Shown here: positions 33,917 to 45,091 of the stretch, piece after piece
How the letters are laid out: the number at the start of each line of letters is the position of its first letter
How positions within the stretch are numbered: the first letter of the stretch is position 1
Origin: Streptomyces sp. NBC_00234
Lineage (GTDB): Bacteria > Actinomycetota > Actinomycetes > Streptomycetales > Streptomycetaceae
Assembly (NCBI RefSeq): GCF_036195325.1
Contig: NZ_CP108101.1
Coordinates: 6,386,001-6,450,000, forward strand
Length of the DNA stretch: 64,000 nucleotides
Reading direction: 5' to 3'
The notes under the pieces: generated by a model
What the model was told of the DNA's origin: nothing
The model's database searches: none
What the model saw: the letters and a program-made list of their open reading frames with translations, nothing else
Program-made: the position numbers and the translations under genes

Positions 33917-34978
33917 ATGCAGATCGGCCCACCCGCGGAGCCCCCCGGCACCGACAGTTCCCGGTTGCGGCCGGCGGCCGGCTCCCGCACCCGGGCGGGT
34001 GCGGCGGGACCCAGCGTCCTGATGCCCGGCGCGGACCGGGACCCTTACCGGCTGCACCTCTACCGCCGGCTGCGCGAGGACCACCCGCTGACGTACGACG
34101 CGGGCCTCGGCGCCTGGCTGCTCAGCCGGTACGCCGACGTCGCCGCCGCACTCACCGATCCCCGGTTCGCCGGATACCCGTACGAGGGCGCGCCCCGCGG
34201 CGGCCCCGCGCCCCTCGGACTCTGCGGCGGCAGCCTCGCCTGCGGACCACTGCCCCGCGGCGCCCGGCACCGGCCCGCCGCGGAACCGGCGCACCGCAGC
34301 GCCGTGGAGCGGACCGCCTACGTCCTGGCGCGCCGGATAGCCGACCGGCAACAGGCCGATCTCGTCGCGGAGTTCTGCCACTGGCTGCCGTTCGCCGGCG
34401 CCCTCACCGTGGCCGGGCTCTCCTGCGACGGGCCCGCCGGACCGTCCCGCGAGACGCTTCCCGTCCGGACGGCCCACGCCTCGGCGGCCACCTGCACCGT
34501 GCACACCGCCCTCCGTGAGACCGCACTCGCCTCGTTCCTCGCCAACGTGGTGGACGAGCCCTGCCTCCTGGCGGTCCTCGGCACCGACCCGGACCTGATC
34601 GCGGGCGCCTGGACGGAGACCCTGCGCCGCGACCCTCCCGTACAGATAGTCCTGCGCCGCACGCTGACGGACGTCCCGGTCAGCGGCGGCGTCCTCCCGG
34701 CCGGGGCACCCGTCGCCTGTCTGATCGGCGCGGCGGGCCGTGACCCGGACCGCTTCGCGGCACCCGACCGCTTCGACCCCTTCAGGCCCGACCCGGGCCG
34801 GCTCACCACCGGCCCGGCCCACTGCCCGGCCGTACTCCTCGGCCGGCTCGAAGCCGAACACGGGCTGCACGCCCTGCTCGACGCCATGCCCGGCATCCGC
34901 TGGGCGGAGGGGTTCCGCCCCACCGCCACCGGGCTCCTCACCCGAGGTCCGCGGACCCTTCTCGTACGGCCCTTCTGA
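33917..34978 (+). CDS. Short, degenerate cytochrome P450-like protein
   Basis: The 353-residue protein is about 50 shorter than bacterial P450s. It keeps the N-terminal AWLLSRYADVAAALTDPRF block, an ExxR at 234-237 (ETLRR), the AGRDPDRFAAPDRFDPFR segment and a cysteine at 303 in LTTGPAHCPAVLLGRLE, which aligns with FGxGxHxCxGxxLARxE. The first Phe, first Gly and the conserved His are changed, and the I-helix AGxxT oxygen-activation motif is missing (LASFLANVVDEP). It may bind haem without monooxygenation, or be decaying. The last 41 bases overlap the 3' end of treY on the other strand. Confidence 0.75.
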   Translation: MQIGPPAEPPGTDSSRLRPAAGSRTRAGAAGPSVLMPGADRDPYRLHLYRRLREDHPLTYDAGLGAWLLSRYADVAAALTDPRFAGYPYEGAPRGGPAPLGLCGGSLACGPLPRGARHRPAAEPAHRSAVERTAYVLARRIADRQQADLVAEFCHWLPFAGALTVAGLSCDGPAGPSRETLPVRTAHASAATCTVHTALRETALASFLANVVDEPCLLAVLGTDPDLIAGAWTETLRRDPPVQIVLRRTLTDVPVSGGVLPAGAPVACLIGAAGRDPDRFAAPDRFDPFRPDPGRLTTGPAHCPAVLLGRLEAEHGLHALLDAMPGIRWAEGFRPTATGLLTRGPRTLLVRPF

Positions 34979-37346
34979 GCAGTGCCACCGGCCGCTCGGC
35001 GAACAGCTCGGCCACCGCGACCTCCGGTCCCGCGAACTCCCGTCCGGGCGACAGCAGATCGTGCCACGGCCCCTCGTCCGGCAGGGCCAGCACCGTGCCG
35101 CGCCAGCCGCCCTCCTCCGCGAGGCGCAGGGACAGCCGGGTCACCGCGGTGACCGCCTCGCCCGACCGGGCGAAGGCCAGGCAGTGGGCCGCCGCCGGGC
35201 CGCGCGCCGCCAGCGGGGTGTACGTCCCCGACTCCCCGAACAGCTCCGGCCGCTCACGCCGCAGGCCGAGCGCCGCGACCGTGACCGCCGTCTTCTCGTC
35301 CGCCTCGCGGTCGGGCTCCCGGAACGGCCTGCGGTTGTCCGGGTCGACCAGGGCGACGTACTCCCGCTCCGTGCCCTGGTACAGATCCGGCACGCCCGGC
35401 ATCGTCAGCTGCACCAGGGCCGCGCCCAGCACATTGGCCCGCACCTGGGGACCGAGCGTGGCCGCGAACCGCGTCAGCAGCGCGTGTGAGGGCCCCGCTC
35501 CGCTGCCGGGCCCGGCGGCGACGAAGTCCGTCACCGCCCGCTCGTACGCCGGATCGGGTTCGGTCCAGCTGGTGAACAGACCGGCCTCCCGTACGGCCTT
35601 GAGCAGCGCGGGTTCCAGCCGCGCGGCCAGCTCTCCGGGCGGCAGACCCGCGCAGCCGTACGCGGACTGCCACGCCTGCCAGGCGAGCTGCGGATCGGGG
35701 GCAGCCGCCGAGGTGGCCCGGGTCAGCTGCGCCACCAGGGACGACCACTGCTCGGGGCACTCCGAGAGCACCGCGATCCGGGCCCGCACGTCCGCGCTCC
35801 GCTTGGTGTCGTGCGTGGTCAGCACCGTGCCCGTGGCGGGCCAGTCACGGGCGATGCGGGTGCAGAACGCGTGGAACTCCTCCGGAGCGACCGCGGGAAG
35901 GCCGGGATCGCCGCCCACCTCGGTCGCCGAGATCAGCGGTACGTAGCGGTAGAAGGCGGTGTCCTCGACCGACTTGGCGTGCAGCGCGGACGCCGTCTGT
36001 GCGAACCGGGCGCAGAACGCCGTCTGCGCGTCGCCCTCGCCGAGCCGTCCGAGCGCCAGCTCCCGCACCACGTCGACGGCCGTCGCCTCCTCGGGCACGG
36101 AGAACACCGCCTTCGCGTCCCGTACCGCCTCGGCCGGAAGCGCCGACTCCGCGAGCTCCGTGACCGGGCCGCCCGCGGTGACGTACGGCCGGTAGACCGG
36201 AATCCGGACGAGCAGTTCGGTGACGGCAGCGCGCAGCGCCCAGGGGGCGTGGTCGCGCAGGGCGGGGTCCTGGGCGCAGACCTCGGTGGCGAGCCGGGTC
36301 AGCCACCGCGTCTCGGCAGCCAGTTCGTGGTTCACCACGCGGTACGCGGCCCGGCGCACCGTCGCCGTCCAGTAGCCCCCGCGGTCGCCGGGCGGTCCGG
36401 CGAAGTCCCGGTACCTGCCGAGCAGGTCCGCCGCGCCCGTCGGATCGGTGAAGAGGCCGTCGATCCGGTGGAGCGCGTCGTACCCCGTCGTACCGGCGAC
36501 CGCCCAGCCCGCGGGCAGTGCTTCGGAGCCGGTGAGGATCTTCTCCACCACCGTCCACGCGCCGCCGGTCGCCGCGCTCAGCCGCTCCAGGTAGGCGGCG
36601 GGTTCCGCCAGCCCGTCCGGGTGGTCGATCCGCAGCCCGTCGACGACGCCGTCGCGCAGGAGTTCGAGGATCTTGCCGTGGGTGGCGTCGAAGACCTCGG
36701 GGTGTTCCACGCGCACCCCGATCAGTTCGGAGATGGTGAAGAACCGCCGGTAGTTCAGCTCGGTGCGGGCGAGGCGCCACCAGGCGAGCCGGTAGTGCTG
36801 GGCGTCCAGCAGCTCGGGCAGCGGCAGGCCGGCCGTCCCCTCGCGCAGGGGGAACTCCTGGGTTCCGTAGCGCAGCACCGGCGCGCCGGAGCCCTCCGCG
36901 GTGCCGGTCGCGAAGGTGCCGATCTCGTCGCCGAGCGGCCCCGCGAGCACGGGCAGCAGGACCTTGCCGTCGCCGGCCGTCCAGTCGATGTCGAACCACC
37001 GCGCGTACGGGGACGCCTGTCCCTCGCGCAGCACCTCCCACAGCTGCCGGTTGTGGCGGGGCGCGGCGGCCATGTGGTTGGGCACGATGTCCAGGATCAG
37101 TCCGAGGCCGTACTCCCGGGCGGTGGCGGACAGCTGCCGCAGCCCGGCCTCGCCGCCCAGCTCGGCGCGTACGCGGCTGTGGTCGACGACGTCGTAGCCG
37201 TGCCGTGAGCCGGGTACCGCCTCCAGGACGGGCGACAGATGCAGATGGGAGACACCGAGCGCGGCGAGATACGGCACTGCCTTACCGGCAGCGGAGAAGG
37301 GGAAGTCCGGTTGGAGCTGGAGCCGGTACGTGGCGGTGGGCGTCAT
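34938..37346 (-). CDS. treY: Malto-oligosyltrehalose synthase
   Basis: The 802-residue GH13 enzyme isomerises the reducing-end alpha-1,4 bond of maltodextrin to an alpha-1,1 trehalose bond. It begins TPTATYRLQLQPDFPF, has DIVPNHMAAAPRHN, the nucleophile Asp in GLRIDHPDGLAEP, the acid Glu in VEKILTGSEALP and the third Asp in TTHDTKRSADVRAR. ATG 37346 is favoured because the family starts with MTPTATYRL; a GTG at 37364 is the alternative. It forms the trehalose route together with treZ (26459). glgX lies directly upstream on the same strand, separated by two hairpins. Confidence 0.94.
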   Translation of the reverse strand: MTPTATYRLQLQPDFPFSAAGKAVPYLAALGVSHLHLSPVLEAVPGSRHGYDVVDHSRVRAELGGEAGLRQLSATAREYGLGLILDIVPNHMAAAPRHNRQLWEVLREGQASPYARWFDIDWTAGDGKVLLPVLAGPLGDEIGTFATGTAEGSGAPVLRYGTQEFPLREGTAGLPLPELLDAQHYRLAWWRLARTELNYRRFFTISELIGVRVEHPEVFDATHGKILELLRDGVVDGLRIDHPDGLAEPAAYLERLSAATGGAWTVVEKILTGSEALPAGWAVAGTTGYDALHRIDGLFTDPTGAADLLGRYRDFAGPPGDRGGYWTATVRRAAYRVVNHELAAETRWLTRLATEVCAQDPALRDHAPWALRAAVTELLVRIPVYRPYVTAGGPVTELAESALPAEAVRDAKAVFSVPEEATAVDVVRELALGRLGEGDAQTAFCARFAQTASALHAKSVEDTAFYRYVPLISATEVGGDPGLPAVAPEEFHAFCTRIARDWPATGTVLTTHDTKRSADVRARIAVLSECPEQWSSLVAQLTRATSAAAPDPQLAWQAWQSAYGCAGLPPGELAARLEPALLKAVREAGLFTSWTEPDPAYERAVTDFVAAGPGSGAGPSHALLTRFAATLGPQVRANVLGAALVQLTMPGVPDLYQGTEREYVALVDPDNRRPFREPDREADEKTAVTVAALGLRRERPELFGESGTYTPLAARGPAAAHCLAFARSGEAVTAVTRLSLRLAEEGGWRGTVLALPDEGPWHDLLSPGREFAGPEVAVAELFAERPVALLRRAVREGSADLG

Positions 37347-37366
37347 GAACACGTAAGTACCCACCG

Positions 37367-37391
37367 GAGGGCCGTCTGTGTCACGGCCCTC
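37367..37391. terminator. Small hairpin upstream of treY
   Basis: Nine-base perfect arms (37367-37375, 37383-37391) with a seven-base loop lie just before the treY start. The stem could act as a second terminator element for glgX or influence treY leader structure. Confidence 0.5.
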
Positions 37392-37401
37392 ACGGAAGGA
37401 C

Positions 37402-37437
37402 CCCCTCCGGCGGCATCGGATTCACCCGCCGGAGGGG
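37402..37437. terminator. Terminator hairpin after glgX
   Basis: Twelve-base perfect arms (37402-37413, 37426-37437) lie nine bases after the leftward glgX stop at 37447 and before treY. This suggests that treY has its own promoter rather than full read-through from glgX. Confidence 0.7.
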
Positions 37438-37446
37438 CCCGTTTCG

Positions 37447-39618
<2,172 letters not shown>

Positions 39619-39966
39619 AGATATGACTCTTCCACTTCTGATCCGGGTGGTGCGGGGTCTTCCTCCCGATACTCCCCGAAAGTAGGGCGTGCGCCTAGCA
39701 CGTCGGCCGGTGCTGTCAACATCGGACTCTTCGGTACCGCTCCGGACAGGAATCCGTGCGCCCCGTGCGCCGGACCGTGCGCCGGGTGGTCCGGGGCGGG
39801 GTGCCTAATCACTATGAATCGGCTCACTCCACCCGATCTCGCCGAAGGGAACAGGCTTGATTCACATAGCAGTTGGGAAAGCAGCCTGCCCATCGGGCTG
39901 CACCGGCTCACCCTCGCGGAGTACCCTTCCTTGATCGTTGGTGGGGGAGTGGAAGGCGGTACGCGG
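39619..39966. other. 348-bp divergent intergenic region
   Basis: This region lies between the divergent glgX and HEPN-protein starts. No gene, hairpin or clear binding site was recognised. An in-frame ATG at 39813 could extend the HEPN protein by 51 residues, but family members start near GTG 39967. Confidence 0.5.
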
Positions 39967-41199
39967 GTGAGCTCGGGAGGTTTCGAGCTGCCCCCAGGTG
40001 ACCCAGGTCACGAGGGGGAATCGACCGATGCCCCGCCGGGGGCGGTATCCCTTGCACAGCCCATGGAGATAGGCGCGGAGCTGGACTGGGGAGCGGATGC
40101 CTGGAGCGAGGTGCGTACGCGCGCCCAGCGGGCCGGCCGGGCCTACATCTGGCTGAATCTGGTCGAACAGAGGCTGCGCGCCGTGGTCGCCGCGGTGCTC
40201 CGGCCCATCTACGAGCCCGTGCACGGCGAGGACTGGGTGGTGGCCGCCGCGGGGCCGGCCGGGCAGGAGTGGGTGCAGCGCGCCGTCGCGGTCCGCGAGG
40301 TCTCGCGCCGCAAGGGCTATCTGCTCGACCCGGCCGACGACAACGTCCTCAGCTTCCTGACGCTCCCGCAGCTGCGGGAACTGATGGTCCAGCACTGGCC
40401 CTGCTTCGAGCCCTACTTCGACGACCGCCGCGACGTGGAGCTGGCGCTCGACGAGCTGGAGGTGGCGCGCAACGTGGTCTCCCGCAACCGCGCGCTGAAC
40501 GAGGCGGTCCTCGCCCAGGCCGAACGGGCCTCCGCACGCCTTCTGGAGATCCTCGGCAGCGGGGCGGCGGTCCCGTCCGCCGACCGGCTGCCGGTGGACG
40601 CCGTCGAGGAGCTGGTCGGCGACCGGTACGCCGACGTGGTCTCCGTCCACCCCGACCGGGTACGGCTCCAGCGCCAGCTGCCCGCCGAGGACCTGTTCGG
40701 CGGCGCGCGGCGCCTCGACGCGATCGGCATAGGGCTCAACCTGCTCGTACAGAACTTCTCCGGCCGCCGGCTGGTCAGGCTCGCCGAATCGGGCTGCCGG
40801 GTCCGGCTGCTCTTCATCAACCCGGCGAGCAGTGCGGTCAAGCGCCGGGAGCGGGAACTGGGGCTCAAGAAGGGCGAGCTGAGCCGGGCGGTGGAGATGA
40901 ACATCCTCCACATGCGCCGGGTCCGCTCCAAGCTCCGCGATCCGGGGGCCTTCCAGATCCAGGTCTTCGACGAGACCCCGCGCTTCACCGCGTATCTCGT
41001 GGACGGCGACGGTCCCGACGCGGTCGGGGTCGTCCAGCCGTATCTGCGGCGCGCGCGTGGCATGGAGGCGCCCGTGCTCGTGCTGCGGGGCGGAGGCCGC
41101 GCGGTGGTCCGGGCGGGCCAGGACAGCGAGCACGGGCTCTTCGAGATCTACCGCGAGGAGTTCGAGTCGGTCTGGACGGACTCCCGGCCGGTGTCCTGA
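39967..41199 (+). CDS. SAV2148-type HEPN domain protein
   Basis: The 410-residue protein starts at GTG 39967 (SSGGFELPPGDPGHEG), like its Streptomyces relatives. Residues 45-190 are all-helical and contain LRELMVQHW, giving an R137-x5-H143 motif of the HEPN ribonuclease type. Residues 240-390 (LNLLVQNFSGRRLVRLAESG, VRLLFINPASSAVKRRE, FDETPRFTAYLVDGD) resemble the phospholipase-D-like DUF5919 domain without a full HKD motif. HEPN proteins are often RNA-cleaving or RNA-binding toxins; this highly conserved single-copy Streptomyces protein has no known role. No antitoxin-like partner is adjacent. Confidence 0.88.
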   Translation: MSSGGFELPPGDPGHEGESTDAPPGAVSLAQPMEIGAELDWGADAWSEVRTRAQRAGRAYIWLNLVEQRLRAVVAAVLRPIYEPVHGEDWVVAAAGPAGQEWVQRAVAVREVSRRKGYLLDPADDNVLSFLTLPQLRELMVQHWPCFEPYFDDRRDVELALDELEVARNVVSRNRALNEAVLAQAERASARLLEILGSGAAVPSADRLPVDAVEELVGDRYADVVSVHPDRVRLQRQLPAEDLFGGARRLDAIGIGLNLLVQNFSGRRLVRLAESGCRVRLLFINPASSAVKRRERELGLKKGELSRAVEMNILHMRRVRSKLRDPGAFQIQVFDETPRFTAYLVDGDGPDAVGVVQPYLRRARGMEAPVLVLRGGGRAVVRAGQDSEHGLFEIYREEFESVWTDSRPVS

Positions 41200-41304
41200 G
41201 CCGTTCCGTTCCGCGGCCTTCGGGGCCACCGCCCCGAAGCGTTGTCAGTGGTGCGTGCGATGGTGGTCGTCATTCGGGGGAGAGCACCACGTAGGAGGTA
41301 CGGG

Positions 41305-42033
41305 ATGGGCTGGCACAGGGAGCCACTGGTCGGCTTCGACCTGGAGACGACGGGTACGGAGCCGCTGGAGGCGCGGATCGTGACCGCGGCGGTCGTCGAG
41401 GCGGACGGCCGCGACGGCGAGCCGCTGCGCCAGCGCACCTGGCTGGCCGACCCGGGCGTCCTGATCCCCGCGCAGGCTTCGGCGATCCACGGCATCAGCA
41501 GCGAGCGGGCGGCGGCGGAGGGCCGGCCGGTGCGCGAGGTGGCGGACGAGATCGCCGAGACCCTCGTGGACTACTGGCGCCGGGGCGTGCCGGTCGTCGC
41601 GTACAACGCCGCGTTCGATCTGACCCTGCTGACGGCCGAGTTGCGGCGCCACGGGCTGCCGTCGCTGAGCGACCGGCTCGGCGGGGCCGGGATCGGCCCG
41701 GTCGTCGACCCGTACACCATCGACCGTGCCGTCGACCGCTACCGCAAGGGGAAGCGCACGCTGGAGGCGGTCTGTGTCGAGTACGGGGTGGTGCACGGGG
41801 GCGCCCACGACGCGGGCGCGGACGCGCTCGCCGCGGTGCGCGTGGCGTACGCGATAGCCGGGCGGCACGGCTCGGTCGCCGCGCTGACCCCCGCCGAACT
41901 TCACGAGCGTCAGATCGGCTGGTACGCGGAGTGGGCGGCCGGCTTCCAGCAGTTCCTGCGCCGCAAGGGCACGGCCGACGCGGTGATCGACGGCCGCTGG
42001 CCCCTGCGCGAGCCGGCGCCGGTGGCGGGCTGA
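41305..42033 (+). CDS. DEDDh 3'-5' exonuclease (DnaQ-like)
   Basis: The 242-residue protein is a DnaQ-type exonuclease: Exo I VGFDLETTGTEPLEARI with Asp and Glu, the HGISSERA loop, Exo II VVAYNAAFDLTLL and Exo III GGAHDAGADALAAVRV with the catalytic His-x4-Asp. ATG 41305 follows AGGAGGTAC. It probably trims DNA or RNA 3' ends in repair; stand-alone epsilon-like proteins are common in actinobacteria. Confidence 0.94.
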   Translation: MGWHREPLVGFDLETTGTEPLEARIVTAAVVEADGRDGEPLRQRTWLADPGVLIPAQASAIHGISSERAAAEGRPVREVADEIAETLVDYWRRGVPVVAYNAAFDLTLLTAELRRHGLPSLSDRLGGAGIGPVVDPYTIDRAVDRYRKGKRTLEAVCVEYGVVHGGAHDAGADALAAVRVAYAIAGRHGSVAALTPAELHERQIGWYAEWAAGFQQFLRRKGTADAVIDGRWPLREPAPVAG

Positions 42034-42249
42034 GCGTCGGTCCGCCCGGAACGGCCTCGTATCCGGGCCACATACACACCGTCAAAGACCCCAAAAGGGG
42101 CAAATGCCGCCTCGCGGCGTAGATTCACTCCCGTTGGATGGGCGATGCGGCAGATTCCGGCCGCCTCCTGACGGGACCCGTGGCACCCTCCCCCTGTCTG
42201 TCGGCCGTCCTTCCCAGTTCCTGGACCACGCCGCACGACGAGGGAAGAC

Positions 42250-43704
42250 ATGAGCCACGCCGACACCGGGACCGACGCGGCCCCGGGAGTCCCGACCGCG
42301 GCCAAGCTGACGCTGCTGACCCTGACCATGATGGTGGTCGGCTCGATGGTCGGCGCCGGAGTGTTCTCGCTGCCGCGCCGCTTCGCGCAGGAGACCGGTG
42401 TCGCGGGCGCCCTCATCGCCTGGGCCATCGCGGGCACCGGCATGCTGATGCTCGCCTTCGTCTTCCAGGCGCTCGCGATCCGCCGGCCCCGGCTCGACGC
42501 CGGTGTGTACGCCTACGCCAAGGCCGGATTCGGTGAGTACCTCGGCTTCTTCGCCGCGTTCGGGTACTGGGCGAGCGCCTGCGTCGGCAACGTGACCTAC
42601 TGGGTCCTCATCATGTCGACGGTCGGGGCGATCTGGCCCGCGCTCGGCGACGGCGACACCGTGCTCGCGGCGGCGCTGTCCTCGGTGGGGCTCTGGTGCT
42701 TCTACCTCCTCATCCGCCGGGGCATCAAGGAGGCCGCGGCGATCAACCGGATCGTGACGGTCGCCAAGATCGTCCCGATTCTGGTCTTCGTCCTCCTCGC
42801 GCTCTTCTCCTTCGACGCCGACGTCTTCGCCGACAACTGGGCCGGCGCGGACTACGCCGGCTCCCTGTTCGACCAGGTGCGCGGCACGATGCTGGCCACG
42901 GTGTTCGTCTTCCTCGGTGTCGAGGGCGCCAGCGTCTACTCGCGCCACGCCAAACGCCGGGAGGACGTCGGGAAGGCGACGATCCTGGGCTTCCTCAGCG
43001 TCTTCTCCGTCTTCGCCTCGGTCACGATCGTCTCGTACGGGGTCATGCCGATGGGTGAGATGGCCGAGCTGCGGCAGCCGTCCATGGCCGCCGTCCTGGA
43101 ATTCGCGGTCGGCACCTGGGGCAGTGTCTTCGTCAGCGTCGGCCTGATCGTCTCCGTCCTCGGGGCGTACCTCGCCTGGACGCTGATGGCCGCGGAGGTG
43201 CTGTTCGTCGCGGCCAAGGACGACGACATGCCCCGGTTCCTGCGCCGCTCCACCGCCGCCGACGTTCCCGTGCCCGCGCTCCTGATGACGACGGTGCTGA
43301 CACAGGTCGTGCTGGTCATCACGCTGTTCTCCGACGACGCGTTCAACTTCGCGCTCGATCTGACCAGCGCCCTGACGCTGATCCCGTTCCTGCTCGCCGC
43401 GGGCTACTCGCTCAAGATCATGCTGAGGCCGGAGGAGGGCGACGCGGCCGACGGCCGCAGGCGCGACCTCACCGTGAGCGTCGTCGCGACGCTCTACACC
43501 GCGTTCCTGCTGTACGCGGCCGGCCTGAAGTTCGTCCTCGTGTCCTTCATCGTCTACGCCCCGGCGACGATTCTCTTCGTCATGGCCAGGCGGGAGCAGG
43601 GCAAGCAGCTGTTCTCCCCGGGCGAGCTGGTCATCCTCGCCGTGTCGGTCGCCGGCGCGGTCCTGGGCGTCGCGGCGCTCGCCGTCGGCTGGATCAGCCT
43701 CTGA
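42250..43704 (+). CDS. arcD: APC family basic amino acid antiporter (arginine/ornithine-type)
   Basis: The 484-residue membrane protein has about 12-13 helices. It begins with the APC signature MMVVGSMVGAGVFSLP in helix 1 and has FRAQETG-like cytoplasmic text and the VFVFLGVEGASVYSRHAKRR motif in helix 6. The adjacent arginine deiminase gene, 105 bases downstream, makes an arginine/ornithine or arginine/citrulline exchanger the best call. There are no arcB or arcC genes in the window, so citrulline rather than ornithine may be the exported product. Confidence 0.9.
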   Translation: MSHADTGTDAAPGVPTAAKLTLLTLTMMVVGSMVGAGVFSLPRRFAQETGVAGALIAWAIAGTGMLMLAFVFQALAIRRPRLDAGVYAYAKAGFGEYLGFFAAFGYWASACVGNVTYWVLIMSTVGAIWPALGDGDTVLAAALSSVGLWCFYLLIRRGIKEAAAINRIVTVAKIVPILVFVLLALFSFDADVFADNWAGADYAGSLFDQVRGTMLATVFVFLGVEGASVYSRHAKRREDVGKATILGFLSVFSVFASVTIVSYGVMPMGEMAELRQPSMAAVLEFAVGTWGSVFVSVGLIVSVLGAYLAWTLMAAEVLFVAAKDDDMPRFLRRSTAADVPVPALLMTTVLTQVVLVITLFSDDAFNFALDLTSALTLIPFLLAAGYSLKIMLRPEEGDAADGRRRDLTVSVVATLYTAFLLYAAGLKFVLVSFIVYAPATILFVMARREQGKQLFSPGELVILAVSVAGAVLGVAALAVGWISL

Positions 43705-43740
43705 CGACCGACCGACCGACCGACCGACCGATCGACCGAC
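43705..43740. repeat. (CGAC)9 tetranucleotide microsatellite
   Basis: Nine tandem CGAC units begin immediately after the arcD stop; the seventh is CGAT. The array occupies the spacer before arcA and could vary in length by slippage, changing the arcD-arcA distance. Confidence 0.85.
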
Positions 43741-43809
43741 CGGCGGGCTGGACCTACTGACCGGCCGCCGGCCGCGCCACCACCCGAGTCCACTCCGGAA
43801 AGGCACACC

Positions 43810-45072
43810 GTGACAAGCCTCGACACCACCGCCACCACACCGTACGGCGTCCACTCGGAGGTCGGCCGGCTCCGCAAGGTCCTTGTCTGCGAGCCCGGGA
43901 TGGCCCACCGCCGTCTCACCCCCACCAACGCCGACGATCTGCTCTTCGACGACGTCATGTGGGTCGAGAACGCCCAGCGCGACCACGCGGACTTCGTGAA
44001 CAAGCTCCGGCACAGGGGCGTCGAGGTCGTCGAGCTGCACGACCTCCTCGCCCGGACCATGGCGATCCCCGAGGCGCGGAACTGGCTCCTCGACCGCAAG
44101 ATCACCGCCAACGAGGTCGGCATCGGACTCCTCGACGACACCCGCGCCTTCCTGGAGACTCTCACCCCGCGCCAGCTGGCCGAGCATCTGATCGGCGGCC
44201 TCGCCACCGCCGACCTGCCGGACGAGTTCCGCTCCGGATACGTGGCGCTCGCCCGGGAGTCCACCGGAGTCCGCGAATACCTCATGCCGCCGCTGCCGAA
44301 CACGCTCTACACCCGGGACACGACCTGCTGGCTGTACGGCGGTGTGACCCTCAACCCGCTGTACTGGCCCGCCCGGCGCGACGAGACACTCCTGATGAAG
44401 GCGGTCTACCTCTTCCACCCCGACTTCATGGACGCCACCGTGTGGTGGGGCGATCCGGAGCGGGACTGGGGCCAGGCCACCTTCGAGGGCGGCGACATCA
44501 TGCCGGTGGGCAACGGCGTCGTCCTCATGGGCATGAGCGAACGCACCTCGCGACAGGCCATCACCCAGGTCGCCCGGTCGCTGTTCGCGAACGGGGCGGC
44601 CGAGCACGTCATCGTCGCGGGCATGCCGAAGCTGCGGTCCGCGATGCATCTCGACACCGTGTTCACCTTCGCCGACCGCGACATCGTCACGCTCTACCCG
44701 GCGATCATGGACGCCGTCCACACCTTCTCGCTGCGTCCGGGCGACAAGGCCCCCGGTATCGAGATCACCGACGAGGGGTCACGGGCCTTCGTCGACGTGG
44801 TCGCCAAGGCGCTCGGACTGCCGGAGCTCCGGATCATCGAGACGGGCGGCGACGTGTACGCCTCCGAGCGCCAGCAGTGGGACAGCGGCAACAACGCCGT
44901 CGCGCTGGAGCCCGGCGTGGTCTTCACGTACGACCGCAACACCCAGACCAACACCCTCCTGCGCAAGGCCGGTGTGGAGGTCATCACCATCGTCGGCGCC
45001 GAACTGGGCCGCGGTCGCGGCGGCGGGCACTGCATGACCTGCCCGCTGGTCCGCGACGCGGTGATCTTCTAG
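43810..45072 (+). CDS. arcA: Arginine deiminase
   Basis: The 420-residue guanidino-modifying enzyme converts arginine to citrulline and ammonia. Recognisable are the N-terminal YGVHSEVGRLRKVLVCEPG, the FDDVMWVENAQRDH block, FEGGDIMP, and the C-terminal catalytic Cys408 in GGGHCMTCPLVRD. Length and motifs are standard. It forms a transport-catabolism pair with arcD, supplying ammonia for acid resistance or nitrogen. Confidence 0.96.
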   Translation: MTSLDTTATTPYGVHSEVGRLRKVLVCEPGMAHRRLTPTNADDLLFDDVMWVENAQRDHADFVNKLRHRGVEVVELHDLLARTMAIPEARNWLLDRKITANEVGIGLLDDTRAFLETLTPRQLAEHLIGGLATADLPDEFRSGYVALARESTGVREYLMPPLPNTLYTRDTTCWLYGGVTLNPLYWPARRDETLLMKAVYLFHPDFMDATVWWGDPERDWGQATFEGGDIMPVGNGVVLMGMSERTSRQAITQVARSLFANGAAEHVIVAGMPKLRSAMHLDTVFTFADRDIVTLYPAIMDAVHTFSLRPGDKAPGIEITDEGSRAFVDVVAKALGLPELRIIETGGDVYASERQQWDSGNNAVALEPGVVFTYDRNTQTNTLLRKAGVEVITIVGAELGRGRGGGHCMTCPLVRDAVIF

Positions 45073-45091
45073 GACCTGTCGCCCAGGTCCT
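45071..45091. terminator. Bidirectional terminator at the arcA/APH junction
   Basis: Eight-base perfect arms (45071-45078, 45084-45091) with a five-base loop overlap the stop codons of both convergent genes. Confidence 0.65.

Noticed and set aside
33917..34978. Secondary-metabolite cluster signalled by P450, MMPL and mgt
   Set aside because: No polyketide, peptide or terpene synthase is in the window, and these genes are tens of kilobases apart.
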